Source: Xanthobacter oligotrophicus
GTDB lineage: Bacteria; Pseudomonadota; Alphaproteobacteria; Rhizobiales; Xanthobacteraceae
DNA length: 64,000 nt
Direction of reading: 5' to 3'
NCBI RefSeq assembly: GCF_008364685.1
Contig: NZ_VTTL01000003.1
Span: 1-64,000, forward strand
Shown: one piece after another, positions 52,604 to 61,103 of the stretch
How the letters are laid out: every line of letters begins with the position of its first letter
Numbering within the stretch: the stretch's first letter is position 1
Position numbers and translations under genes: made by a program
The notes under the pieces: model-generated
The model's input: the letters and a program-made list of their open reading frames with translations, nothing else
Told to the model about the DNA's origin: nothing
Databases searched by the model: none

Positions 52604-53629
52604 TCACAGCTCCTGCAGCAGTTCTTCGAAGCGGACGGTGGACGCCTTGCCGATGTCGTGGCCATGGTCGTCGAGGAAGATCTGAGCCGCCTTGCGCCCC
52701 TCCTCCTTGAGCATGGTCAGGAAGTCCCACTCGGCATTGAGCTTGGAGGAGAAGCCCAGCTCCGCCATGATCGGGTTCCGCACGATGTGCACGCGCATGC
52801 GCGCCCAGTTGCAGGCTTCCGTGTCGCCCGAAAGCTCGCTGGCGTGCCGCTGCAGCATCGCCATCATGTACAGCTCCTTCACCGCCACCGAATTGAAGGA
52901 CACTTCATTGAGGCGGTTGAGGATCTCCGACGGCGTCTTGGGCGTGCCCGGACGTTCCAGCGGGTTGATGGGGACGAGGATGGTGTCGTCCGACGTCAGC
53001 TCGCTCACCAGCGGCGCCAGGGTGGGATTGCCCGAATAGCCGCCGTCCCAATAGGCCTCGCCGTCGATCTCCACCGCCTGGAACAGGGTGGGCAGGCAGG
53101 CCGAGGCCATCAGCACTTCGGGGGTGATGTCGGCGTTGCGGAACACCCGCGGGCGCCCGGTGCGCACATTGGTGGCGGTGATGAACACCTTGATGGGCGA
53201 AGCGCGCAGGCGCTCGAAGTTGATCTCCTTGGCCAGGATCGGCGCCAGCGCGTTCCCGCCCATGGGATTGTACTGATAGGGCGAGAACATGCGGGTCATG
53301 ATGTCCATGAACAGGAAGCCCGGCGCGCTGTCGAGCGACCAGCGGCCGAACATCTTGTCGAGGGGCGAGCGCTTGAACGGGCTGAAGCGCGCCGCCTCGG
53401 ACACGTGGCGCCAGTAGCTTTCCAGCGCCTGCTGCGCGCCCTGCCGGCCGCCGGCGGCATAGCCGTCCGCGAGCACCGCCGCATTCATGGCGCCGGCGGA
53501 GGTGCCGGACACGCCCTCGATGTCGAGCCAGGTTTCCTCCAGCAGGCGGTCGAGGACCCCCCAGGTGAAGGCGCCGTGGGAGCCACCGCCCTGAAGCGCG
53601 AAATCAACAAGTACCGGTTCCCGTTCCAT
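52604..53629 (-). CDS. Patatin-like phospholipase
   Basis: A 341-residue lipid acyl hydrolase. The oxyanion loop is LQGGGSHGAFTWGVLDRL (14-19), the nucleophile elbow GTSAG has S44, and the dyad aspartate is in YWDGGYSGNP. The start MEREPVLVDFALQ at 53629 fits the family; longer frames are arginine-rich. It has no signal, so it acts in the cytoplasm, perhaps on membrane lipids or storage polyester granules. It precedes gntP by three bases. Confidence 0.92.
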   Translation of the reverse strand: MEREPVLVDFALQGGGSHGAFTWGVLDRLLEETWLDIEGVSGTSAGAMNAAVLADGYAAGGRQGAQQALESYWRHVSEAARFSPFKRSPLDKMFGRWSLDSAPGFLFMDIMTRMFSPYQYNPMGGNALAPILAKEINFERLRASPIKVFITATNVRTGRPRVFRNADITPEVLMASACLPTLFQAVEIDGEAYWDGGYSGNPTLAPLVSELTSDDTILVPINPLERPGTPKTPSEILNRLNEVSFNSVAVKELYMMAMLQRHASELSGDTEACNWARMRVHIVRNPIMAELGFSSKLNAEWDFLTMLKEEGRKAAQIFLDDHGHDIGKASTVRFEELLQEL

Positions 53630-53803
53630 CTTCGACACCTCTGTGAACGCGCTGCGTCGCCGTCGTCGCCGCTTATTGCGGCACCCGGTCGTGCCCTCCC
53701 CGAGGTCATGGAGCAGGTGCCGACCGGGCGGAAGGACGCCAGGACGGCAACGCACCTTCTTGTCTTGGGGGCCCGGCCTTGCGACCCGGCCCCGGTTGAT
53801 TGC

Positions 53804-53819
53804 GGCCCCGAACGGGGCC
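53804..53819. terminator. GC hairpin after the RND permease
   Basis: GGCCCC-gaac-GGGGCC lies 10 bases beyond the RND stop codon in the 199-bp gap to the patatin start. It is short and lacks a T-run. The rest of the gap shows no gene. Confidence 0.4.
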
Positions 53820-53828
53820 CCTGTCGCC

Positions 53829-56800
53829 TCAGGCCGCCTGCGTCCGCTCCGCCTTGGGCGCGGCCACCGGCTCAGGGCCCGTATCAGGGCCGAACCAGGC
53901 CACGTAGAGCGCCGGCAGGAAGATGAGGGTGAGCAGCGTGCCCACCAGCAGGCCGCCCATGATGGCGAAGGCCATGGGTCCCCAGAACACGGTGGGCGCG
54001 ATGGGGATCATGCCCAGCACCGTGGACACGGCGGTGAGCATGATGGGCCGGAAGCGGCTGGAGGAGGCGTGCACCACCGCATCCCACACAGTCTTGCCCG
54101 CCGCCCGGTCGGCCTCGATCTGGCCGATGAGGATGACCGCGTTCTTGGTGATCATGCCGATCAGCGCCAGCACGCCGAGGATAGCCACGAAGCCCAAAGG
54201 ACGCCCCGAGGCCAAGAGCGCCGCCACCACGCCGATGAGGCCGAGCGGCGCCACCGACAGCACGATGACGAGGCGCTGGAAGCTCTTCAGCTCGAACATG
54301 AGCACCGTGAACATGAGCAGCAGCATCACCGGCACCACCGCCACCACCGAGGCGAGCGAGGCCGCGCTCTCTTCCACGGTGCCGCCCACGGTGATGGCGT
54401 AGCCCGGCGGCAGGGTCTTGCGCAGGGCGTCGATCTTGGGATCGAGCTGCGTCACCACGCCTTCCGGCAGGATGCCGCGCCGCACGTCCGCCTGCACCGT
54501 CAGGGTGGGCACCCGGTCGCGGCGCCAGATGGCGGGATAGTCCTGGGTGTAGTCGAAGGTGGCGATCTGGCTCAGCGGCACGGTCCGCCCGCTGGGCAGC
54601 GGCACCTGGAGGGTGCCGAGGGTGGCCAGCGAGACCCGCTCCTCGTCGGTGGCGCGGGCCACCACGTTGACGAGATAGATGTCGTCGCGCACCTGCGTCA
54701 CCGCCTGTCCCGACAGCACGGTGTTCAGCACGCCGGCGAGCTGGGCCGTGGACAGGCCGAGCAGGCGCGCCTCGTCCTGGTCCACCTTGATGCGCACCTG
54801 CCGGGCCGGCTCGATCCAGTTGTAGTTGACCGTCTCGATTTTCGGGTTGGAGGCCATCACGGCGGCAAGGTCGAAGGCGATGGCGCGCACCTTCTCGATG
54901 TCCGGCCCCGAGACGCGATACTGCACCGGCCAGCCCACGGGCGGACCCAGCTCCAGCGGCGAGACGCGGGCGACCAGCTGGGGGAAGTCCTCCGCCAGCA
55001 CCTTCTCCAGCTTGGCCCGCAGGCGATCGCGCCCGGCCACGTCCTTGGCCACGATCACGGTCTGGGCGAAGAAGTCATTGGGCAGCTGCACGTCGAGGGG
55101 CAGGTAGAAGCGGATGGCGCCACGGCCCACATAGGTGGACCAGCGGGCCACGTCCGGGTCCTTGGCCAGCACCGCGTCGAACGCCTGCGCCACCTTCTCG
55201 CTCTGGTAGATGGACGCGTTCTGCGGCGAGGCGAGGTCCACCAGCAGCTCGGGCCGGTCCGACGAGGGGAAGAACTGCGAGGGAATGAGCGGCAGCGCCA
55301 GCACCGACAGCGCGAACAGGCCGAGGGTGACGGCGATGGTGGCCCAGCGCAGCCGCAGGCAGAAAATGAGGAAGGAGCGGTAGAGCCCCATGACGCCCGT
55401 GGGTGGGGCGTTCGGATCGGGGATCTTGTCCTTGGCCGGGGCCTTCAGGATCAGCACCTGCATCAGCGGGGCGAACAGCACCGCCACGATCCACGACACC
55501 AGCAGCGCGATGGCCACCACGGCGAACAGGGTGAAGGTGTATTCGCCTGCCGACGAGGCCGCGAAGCCCACCGGCACGAAGCCCGCCACCGTCACCAGCG
55601 TTCCCGCCAGCATGGCCGCCGCATAGGCCTTGAAGGCGTAGGCCGCCGCCGTCACCTTGTCGTCGCCGGCGGCGAGACGAGTCAGTGTGGCGTCGGTGGT
55701 GGTCATGGCGTCGTCCACCATGAGCGCCAGCGCGATGATGAGCGCGCCCAACGAGATGCGCTGCATGTCGATGTGCACCAGCTGCATCAGCGCGAACACG
55801 ATGGCCAGCGTCAGCGGGATGGCGAGCGCCACGATGGCACCGGCCCGCACCCCCAGCGCGATGAACGACACCACGAGGATGATGGCCACCGCCTGCCACA
55901 GGCTTTCCATGAACTCGGCGATGGCGCTGTTCACCGTCACCGCCTGGTCCGCCACCAGATGCGCCTCGATGCCCACGGGCAGGTTGGCGATGAGGCCGTT
56001 CATAGTCTTGTCGATGGACTTGCCCATGGCGAGGATGTCGCCGCCGTCGCGCATGGCGATGGCGAGGCCGATGGCCGGCTTGCCGTTGACCCGGAACATG
56101 GGCTGGGGCGGATCGGCATAGCCGCGCCGGATGGTGGCGATGTCGGCGAGGCGGATGAGCCGGCCGTTCACCACGAAGTTCACGTTGGCAACGTCCGCCT
56201 CCGAGGTGAAGGCGCCGGACACGCGGATGGAGATGTTCTCCGCCCCGGTCTGGATCTCGCCCGAGGGGCGCACGATGTTCTGGCTCTGAAGCGCCGACAG
56301 CACCGCCGCGCGGTCGATGCCGAGGCTGGCGAGCTCACGCATGGAGAACTCGATGAAGATGCGCTCGTCCTGCGCGCCGAGGATCTCGATCTTCGAGACA
56401 TCCGGCACGTGCAGCAGCTCGGAGCGCACGTCCTCCACATAATCGCGCAGCTCGCGATGGGAGAAGCCGTCGGCGGTGAAGCCGTAGATGATGCCGAAGG
56501 TGTCGCCGAACTCGTCGTTGAAGAACGGCCCCACGATGCCCTGCGGCAGGGTGTGGCGGATATCGCCCACGCTCTTGCGCACATGGTACCAGATGTCCGG
56601 CACCTCGGCCGCCGTGGCCGAGCCCTTCAGGTGGACGAAGATGGTGGTGGTGCCGGGCTTGGTGAAGCTCTCCAGATAGTCGAGCTTGGGCACTTCCTGG
56701 AGCTTGCGCTCCAGCCGCTCGCTCACCTGCCGGAAGGTCTCGTCCAGGGTGGCGCCGGGCCAGTTGGCCTGCACCACCATGGTCTTGATGACGAAGGTCG

Positions 56801-56924
56801 GATCTTCCGCCCGGCCAAGGTTCTTGAAGGCCATGATGCCGGCCACCACCGAGATGGCCATGAGATAGATGATGACCGAGCGGTGCCTCAGCGCCCAGGC
56901 GGAGAGATTGAAGCCGCCGCTCAC
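53829..56924 (-). CDS. RND-family efflux permease
   Basis: A 1031-residue inner-membrane pump with 12 helices and two large periplasmic loops. The proton-relay aspartates are in ALALMVDDAMTTTDATL (helix 4). IAPTVFWGPMAFAIMGGLLVGTLLTLIFLPALY is the characteristic C-terminal end. The GTG at 56924 is in a GTGA overlap with the adaptor stop, so the pair is coupled. Substrate class (drug or other hydrophobic compound) is not clear. No outer-membrane channel gene is nearby. Confidence 0.93.
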   Translation of the reverse strand: MSGGFNLSAWALRHRSVIIYLMAISVVAGIMAFKNLGRAEDPTFVIKTMVVQANWPGATLDETFRQVSERLERKLQEVPKLDYLESFTKPGTTTIFVHLKGSATAAEVPDIWYHVRKSVGDIRHTLPQGIVGPFFNDEFGDTFGIIYGFTADGFSHRELRDYVEDVRSELLHVPDVSKIEILGAQDERIFIEFSMRELASLGIDRAAVLSALQSQNIVRPSGEIQTGAENISIRVSGAFTSEADVANVNFVVNGRLIRLADIATIRRGYADPPQPMFRVNGKPAIGLAIAMRDGGDILAMGKSIDKTMNGLIANLPVGIEAHLVADQAVTVNSAIAEFMESLWQAVAIILVVSFIALGVRAGAIVALAIPLTLAIVFALMQLVHIDMQRISLGALIIALALMVDDAMTTTDATLTRLAAGDDKVTAAAYAFKAYAAAMLAGTLVTVAGFVPVGFAASSAGEYTFTLFAVVAIALLVSWIVAVLFAPLMQVLILKAPAKDKIPDPNAPPTGVMGLYRSFLIFCLRLRWATIAVTLGLFALSVLALPLIPSQFFPSSDRPELLVDLASPQNASIYQSEKVAQAFDAVLAKDPDVARWSTYVGRGAIRFYLPLDVQLPNDFFAQTVIVAKDVAGRDRLRAKLEKVLAEDFPQLVARVSPLELGPPVGWPVQYRVSGPDIEKVRAIAFDLAAVMASNPKIETVNYNWIEPARQVRIKVDQDEARLLGLSTAQLAGVLNTVLSGQAVTQVRDDIYLVNVVARATDEERVSLATLGTLQVPLPSGRTVPLSQIATFDYTQDYPAIWRRDRVPTLTVQADVRRGILPEGVVTQLDPKIDALRKTLPPGYAITVGGTVEESAASLASVVAVVPVMLLLMFTVLMFELKSFQRLVIVLSVAPLGLIGVVAALLASGRPLGFVAILGVLALIGMITKNAVILIGQIEADRAAGKTVWDAVVHASSSRFRPIMLTAVSTVLGMIPIAPTVFWGPMAFAIMGGLLVGTLLTLIFLPALYVAWFGPDTGPEPVAAPKAERTQAA

Positions 56925-58045
56925 AGCTGCGTCCCCAGAAGGCGCACCTTCTGCCCCGGGTGGAGCGCCTGCACGCCCGCCGTCACCACGATCTCGGAGG
57001 GCTTGAGCCCCTCGGCCACACTCACGGTGGCGGGGCTGAAGCGCAGCACCTCCACGTTGCGTAGGGAGACGGTCTGCGCCTTCGGGTCCACCACCCACAC
57101 CGCCGGCTTGTCATTGAAGCGGGTGAGCGCGCTGGCCGGGATCTCGATCACCGGGCCGCTGTCCACCACCACCCGGCCGATGACCGTGGTGCCGAGCCGC
57201 AGCCCCTCCGGCGGATCGATGAGGCCGACGCGCACGCGGAAGGTGCGGGTCACCGGATCCGCCTGGGGCGCCACCTCGCGCACCCGGCCGATGGCCCTGA
57301 CGGCGGGATCGCCCGAAAGGGTCACCTCCACCTCGGGATCGCCCGGCAGGGAGGTGAGCAGGGCGGCCGGCACCTCGAACACGGCGTCGCGGCCGTCGCG
57401 GCGCGCCACCTCGACCACCGGCTGGCCGGCCTGCACCACCTCGCCGGGCTCGGCCCGCCGCTGGGTGACGACGCCGGCGGAATCCGCCTTCAGATCGGTG
57501 AAGCCGAGGCGATCCTCGGCCATCCGCAGGCGGGCCTCGGTGTCCTCCACCTGGGAGCGGGCGTTGAGGAAAGCCTGCTCGGCCTGCTCATACTGGGCGC
57601 GGGGGGTGAAGCCACGGGCCAGCAGCTGGCGCTGGCGCTCGTACTGGTTGCGGGTCTGGCTGAGGTTGGCGTTGGCCGCCGAAAGCGCCGCCTGGGCCGA
57701 GCGCAGGGCGTTCTGCTCGTCCTGCGGATCGAGCCGCGCCAGCACCTGCCCCGGCTTGACCTGGTCGCCCACATTCACGAGGCGCTCGATGATGCGCCCG
57801 CCGATGCGGAAGCCATAGGTGGCCTCGTTCTGCGCCTCCACCTGGCCGGTGAGGGTCACGGCATCGCTGGCCGCGCGGCTGGTGGCGAGAACGGTCCGCA
57901 CCGGGCGCGGCTCGGGCACCTTCGCCTCGGGCGCCTCGCCGCATCCCGCCAGCAGCAGGGCGCTTCCGAGGAGGACCGCCGATGCTCCCAGCCGAAGGAC
58001 TGCGGAAACGACGGCGTCGGGCGCGCGATGAATCACGTCGGCCAC
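56921..58045 (-). CDS. RND efflux periplasmic adaptor (membrane-fusion) lipoprotein
   Basis: A 374-residue HlyD/AcrA-like adaptor. It has a lipoprotein signal with the lipobox LLLAGCG (Cys near 35), a lipoyl half-motif YGFRIGGRIIERLVNVGDQVKPGQVLARLDP, an alpha-helical hairpin (about 100-175) and a beta-barrel domain. The GTG at 58045 is preceded by AGAGGAG. It is translationally coupled to the RND pump and should link it to an outer-membrane channel encoded elsewhere. Confidence 0.92.
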   Translation of the reverse strand: MADVIHRAPDAVVSAVLRLGASAVLLGSALLLAGCGEAPEAKVPEPRPVRTVLATSRAASDAVTLTGQVEAQNEATYGFRIGGRIIERLVNVGDQVKPGQVLARLDPQDEQNALRSAQAALSAANANLSQTRNQYERQRQLLARGFTPRAQYEQAEQAFLNARSQVEDTEARLRMAEDRLGFTDLKADSAGVVTQRRAEPGEVVQAGQPVVEVARRDGRDAVFEVPAALLTSLPGDPEVEVTLSGDPAVRAIGRVREVAPQADPVTRTFRVRVGLIDPPEGLRLGTTVIGRVVVDSGPVIEIPASALTRFNDKPAVWVVDPKAQTVSLRNVEVLRFSPATVSVAEGLKPSEIVVTAGVQALHPGQKVRLLGTQL

Positions 58046-58163
58046 GGGACAACTCCTCTTAGCGCACTGCAACCGCGTACCCCTATAGCGGAGGTCGCCC
58101 GGCGCGGCCAGTGCGCGCATGACCAGCGCAACGTGTTATAATACCTCCTATTGTCGGCCGTGC

Positions 58164-59498
58164 TCAGCCGCTGGCACCGAGCTGCCTCAGCGGACGGCCG
58201 TCGAGCACGTCGGCCTCGATCTCCTCCAGGCCGACGCGGCGCGTCTCCGGCACGAACAGCACCGAGACCACCAGCGACAGCACGCAGACCACGAAGAAGA
58301 TGCCGATGGTGCCCGCAAGGCCGATGCCCTGCACCACCGACAGGAAGGTGCCGGCGACAATGCCGTTGAAAAGCCAGCTGGTGGCCGAGGCCACCGCGAT
58401 GCCCCGCTCCCGGATGGCGGAGGGGAACAGCTCCGACATGAGCACATAGGGCAAGGGCCCGAGGCTGAGCGCGAAGGCGACGATGTAGGCGCACAGTCCC
58501 GCCAGTGCCACCCACGGCCAGTCGGCCAGCGCCGCGACGATGACGGCGCCAAGGCTCACCGCCATGGCCGCCGATCCCGCGATCAGCAGCGGCCGGCGGC
58601 CCAGCCGGTCCACCAGCGCCATGGCGGCAATGGTGGCGATGACGTTGAACAGGCCGAGCCCGAAGGTGGCGGCCAGCGCCGCGACCCCCGCCGGGAAACC
58701 CAGCTCGGTGAAGATGTGCGGGGCATAATAGAGAATGCCGTCGATGCCGGAGAAGTTCTGCAGCACGAACAGCACGCTGCACAGCACCAGCACCGCCCCG
58801 GTGGCGCCGCGGCCGAGCACGGCGCGCCAATTGGCCCCGTCGGGTGCGCGCTCCTCCCCCATCTCGGCGGAGATGCCGAGCGCCCGGGCGGCCACTTCCG
58901 CACGCGCGCTCATGCCCCTGGACCTGAGCCAGCGCGGGCTTTCCGGAAGCAGCAGGACGATAGCGGCGCAGGCCATTGCGATCAGCACCCCGCCGCCCAG
59001 CATCTGCTGCCAGGAGGCGCGGCCGATCAGGGCCAGCGGCACCGCATAGCCGGCGAGGATGCCCACGGTGATGGCGAGCTGGAACAGGGAGACCACCGCC
59101 CCCCGGTGTCGCGCCGGCGTCACCTCGGCCGCATACATGGGCACCACCATGGAGGACAGGCCGACCCCGAGCCCGATGAGGATGCGGGCGGCCACCAGCA
59201 TGCCCGCCCCGGGTGCAACCCCTTGTCCCAGCGGGATCAAAATGTAGCCGGCAATCGCCAGCAGGGCGGCGAGCAGGCAGGCGGGACGCCGACCGATTCG
59301 CGCCGACACCGGCGCGGCGGCGGCGGCCCCCACGAAGCAGCCGACCAACAGGGAGGTCACCACCATCTCGGTGGCGCGGGTGGACAGGGCGAAAGCCTGG
59401 GCGATGGCCTCGACGACACCTGCGATGGATGCTGTGCTGAAGCCGAAAAGAATGCCGAACAGCAGCACCAGACTGGCCGTGAGCAGCAGCGTCTTCAT
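58164..59498 (-). CDS. Sugar porter family MFS transporter
   Basis: A 444-residue 12-helix transporter. Sugar-porter marks are the intracellular motif GRRPACLLAALLAIAGY, the helix-4 motif ARILIGLGVGLSSMVVPMYAAEVTPARHRG, PESPRWL, the helix-7 motif QNFSGIDGILYYAPHIF, DRLGRRPLLIAG and the C-terminal VPETRRVGLEEIE. It probably imports a monosaccharide or cyclitol with protons. It ends ...GRPLRQLGASG, a useful comparison for the related porter at 61104. It is divergent from the aminotransferase gene. Confidence 0.92.
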   Translation of the reverse strand: MKTLLLTASLVLLFGILFGFSTASIAGVVEAIAQAFALSTRATEMVVTSLLVGCFVGAAAAAPVSARIGRRPACLLAALLAIAGYILIPLGQGVAPGAGMLVAARILIGLGVGLSSMVVPMYAAEVTPARHRGAVVSLFQLAITVGILAGYAVPLALIGRASWQQMLGGGVLIAMACAAIVLLLPESPRWLRSRGMSARAEVAARALGISAEMGEERAPDGANWRAVLGRGATGAVLVLCSVLFVLQNFSGIDGILYYAPHIFTELGFPAGVAALAATFGLGLFNVIATIAAMALVDRLGRRPLLIAGSAAMAVSLGAVIVAALADWPWVALAGLCAYIVAFALSLGPLPYVLMSELFPSAIRERGIAVASATSWLFNGIVAGTFLSVVQGIGLAGTIGIFFVVCVLSLVVSVLFVPETRRVGLEEIEADVLDGRPLRQLGASG

Positions 59499-59656
59499 GA
59501 GGTCTCTCCGGGAGGTCCGCAGCCGGGGTGAGGTACCCCTTAGCCGTTACACGGAAAGGACTTGTAAGCTGCGGCGAGGCAGGAGCATAAGTACAGGAAA
59601 AATCCCGGTCCGACAGGTTTCAATCGACAAATCCGGTATTCAGGGGAGAGCGTCAC

Positions 59657-60979
59657 GTGACTGCCTCGGCCACTGCGCATGAGCACGCCAACCGTCTGGC
59701 TATCGAGGGAGGGGAGCCGGTCCGCAAGGCGCCGCTGCCGTGGGAATTGCCCGGCGCCCATTGGATCGGTGACGAGGAGCTGGAGCTGGTCTCCCGCGTG
59801 GTGCGCGCCAAGAGCCCCTTCCGCTTCTACGGGCCGGACCTCCAGCACATGGTGGACACCCTCGAAAAGGAATGGTGCGCCGCCTTCGGCCACAAGCACG
59901 CGCTGGGTGTCTCCTCCGGCACGGCGGCCCTTTCCATCGCCATGTCCGCTCTTGAGATCGGCCCCGGCGACGAAGTATTGGTGCCCGGCTATCTGTGGGT
60001 CAGCTGCGTGAGCGCCGTGGTCCGCGCCGGCGCCATCCCGCGCCTCGTGGACGTGGACGACTGCTTCACCCTCGATCCCGCCGACGTGGAGCGCAAGATC
60101 GGCCCCAACACCCGCGCCGCGCTGATGGTGCACATGAGCGGGGCACCGGGGCGTGTGGCGGAGGTCGCCCGCATCTGCCGCGAGCGCGGCATCGGCCTCA
60201 TCGAGGACTGCGCCCAGACCGCCGGCTCCAGCCAGAACGGCAAGGCCGTGGGCACCTTCGGCGACGTGGGCATCTTCTCCTTCCAGCTCAACAAGAACAT
60301 GACTTCCGGCGACGGCGGCATGGTGGTGACCGAGCGCGACGACCTGTATCGCCGCATCGTGGCGCTGCACGACCTCGGCTATCCGCGCAACGCCCAGGGC
60401 CGGCTCGACACCTCGGACGAGACCTGCCAGCTGTGGGGCGTCGGCGCCCGCATGTCGGAGCTGACCGGCGCCATGTGCCTCGCCCAGATGCGCAAGCTGC
60501 CGCTGATCACCGGCGCCATGCGCACCGCCAAGTGGCGCATCCGCGACGCGCTGGAGGGCACGCCCGGCCTCGGCTTCCGCACCATTCCCGACCCGGCGGG
60601 CGACACCGGCCCCTTCCTCATCATGACCCTGAAGGACGAGGCCACCGCCCGCCGCTTCGTCGACGCGCTGCGTGCCGAAGGCATCGCCGGGCCGCCCGGG
60701 TCGCTGGCCTGCCTCACCATGCGGGAATGGGGCATGCACTGGTACTCGAACATTCCGAGCCTGGTGAACAAGAGGTCCGACAGCCGCGACGGCTTCCCCT
60801 GGACCCACCCCTCCAACGCGTTCGGTGCCGACTACAGCTACGCCGCCGGCGCCCTGCCCCATTGCGACGAGCTGAACGCCCGCGGCGCGCTGCTCACCAT
60901 CGCCTCGACGCTCACGGTGCAGGACGTGGACGACATCATCACCGCCATGCGCAAGGTGGCGAAAGTGGTGCTCGCGTAG
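59657..60979 (+). CDS. DegT/DnrJ/EryC1/StrS-family aminotransferase
   Basis: A 440-residue PLP enzyme that transfers an amino group to a keto sugar or keto-cyclitol. The PLP lysine is K213 in FSFQLNKNMTSGDGGMVV; LGVSSGTAALSIAMSAL and IEDCAQTAGSSQNGKAVGTFGDVG are further family motifs. The GTG start follows GGGGAG. It lies between two sugar porters and a GMC dehydrogenase, so a 3-keto sugar or inosose made by oxidation is a plausible acceptor. Exact substrate unknown. Confidence 0.9.
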   Translation: MTASATAHEHANRLAIEGGEPVRKAPLPWELPGAHWIGDEELELVSRVVRAKSPFRFYGPDLQHMVDTLEKEWCAAFGHKHALGVSSGTAALSIAMSALEIGPGDEVLVPGYLWVSCVSAVVRAGAIPRLVDVDDCFTLDPADVERKIGPNTRAALMVHMSGAPGRVAEVARICRERGIGLIEDCAQTAGSSQNGKAVGTFGDVGIFSFQLNKNMTSGDGGMVVTERDDLYRRIVALHDLGYPRNAQGRLDTSDETCQLWGVGARMSELTGAMCLAQMRKLPLITGAMRTAKWRIRDALEGTPGLGFRTIPDPAGDTGPFLIMTLKDEATARRFVDALRAEGIAGPPGSLACLTMREWGMHWYSNIPSLVNKRSDSRDGFPWTHPSNAFGADYSYAAGALPHCDELNARGALLTIASTLTVQDVDDIITAMRKVAKVVLA

Positions 60980-60987
60980 AGCACGCG

Positions 60988-61016
60988 CCGCTCGGCCTGC
61001 CTCGCAGGCCGAGCGG
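60988..61016 (+). terminator. Terminator-like hairpin after the aminotransferase
   Basis: CCGCTCGGCCTGC (60988-61000) pairs perfectly with GCAGGCCGAGCGG (61004-61016) with a three-base loop. It begins nine bases after the aminotransferase stop. No T-run follows, but the stability suggests transcript end formation before the next porter gene. Confidence 0.65.
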
Positions 61017-61103
61017 GTGACGCGTTCTCGGTCTTGGATTTAGAGCGCGATCCGGGTCCCGCATAACAGACACCAGAAACCGCACTCCGGGAGGGGCGCC
61101 CCC

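Noticed and set aside
53643-57818. Very long open frame (about 1390 codons) opposite the RND operon
   Set aside because: It is antisense to a clear RND pump and adaptor, is dominated by His, Gly, Arg and Asp, and matches no family. High GC content makes such shadow frames common.
58131-58145. TATAAT-like sequence and near-palindrome GTGTTATAATAC as an operator for the RND operon
   Set aside because: A -10-like hexamer can be drawn on the minus strand, but no matching -35 element or adjacent regulator gene supports it.
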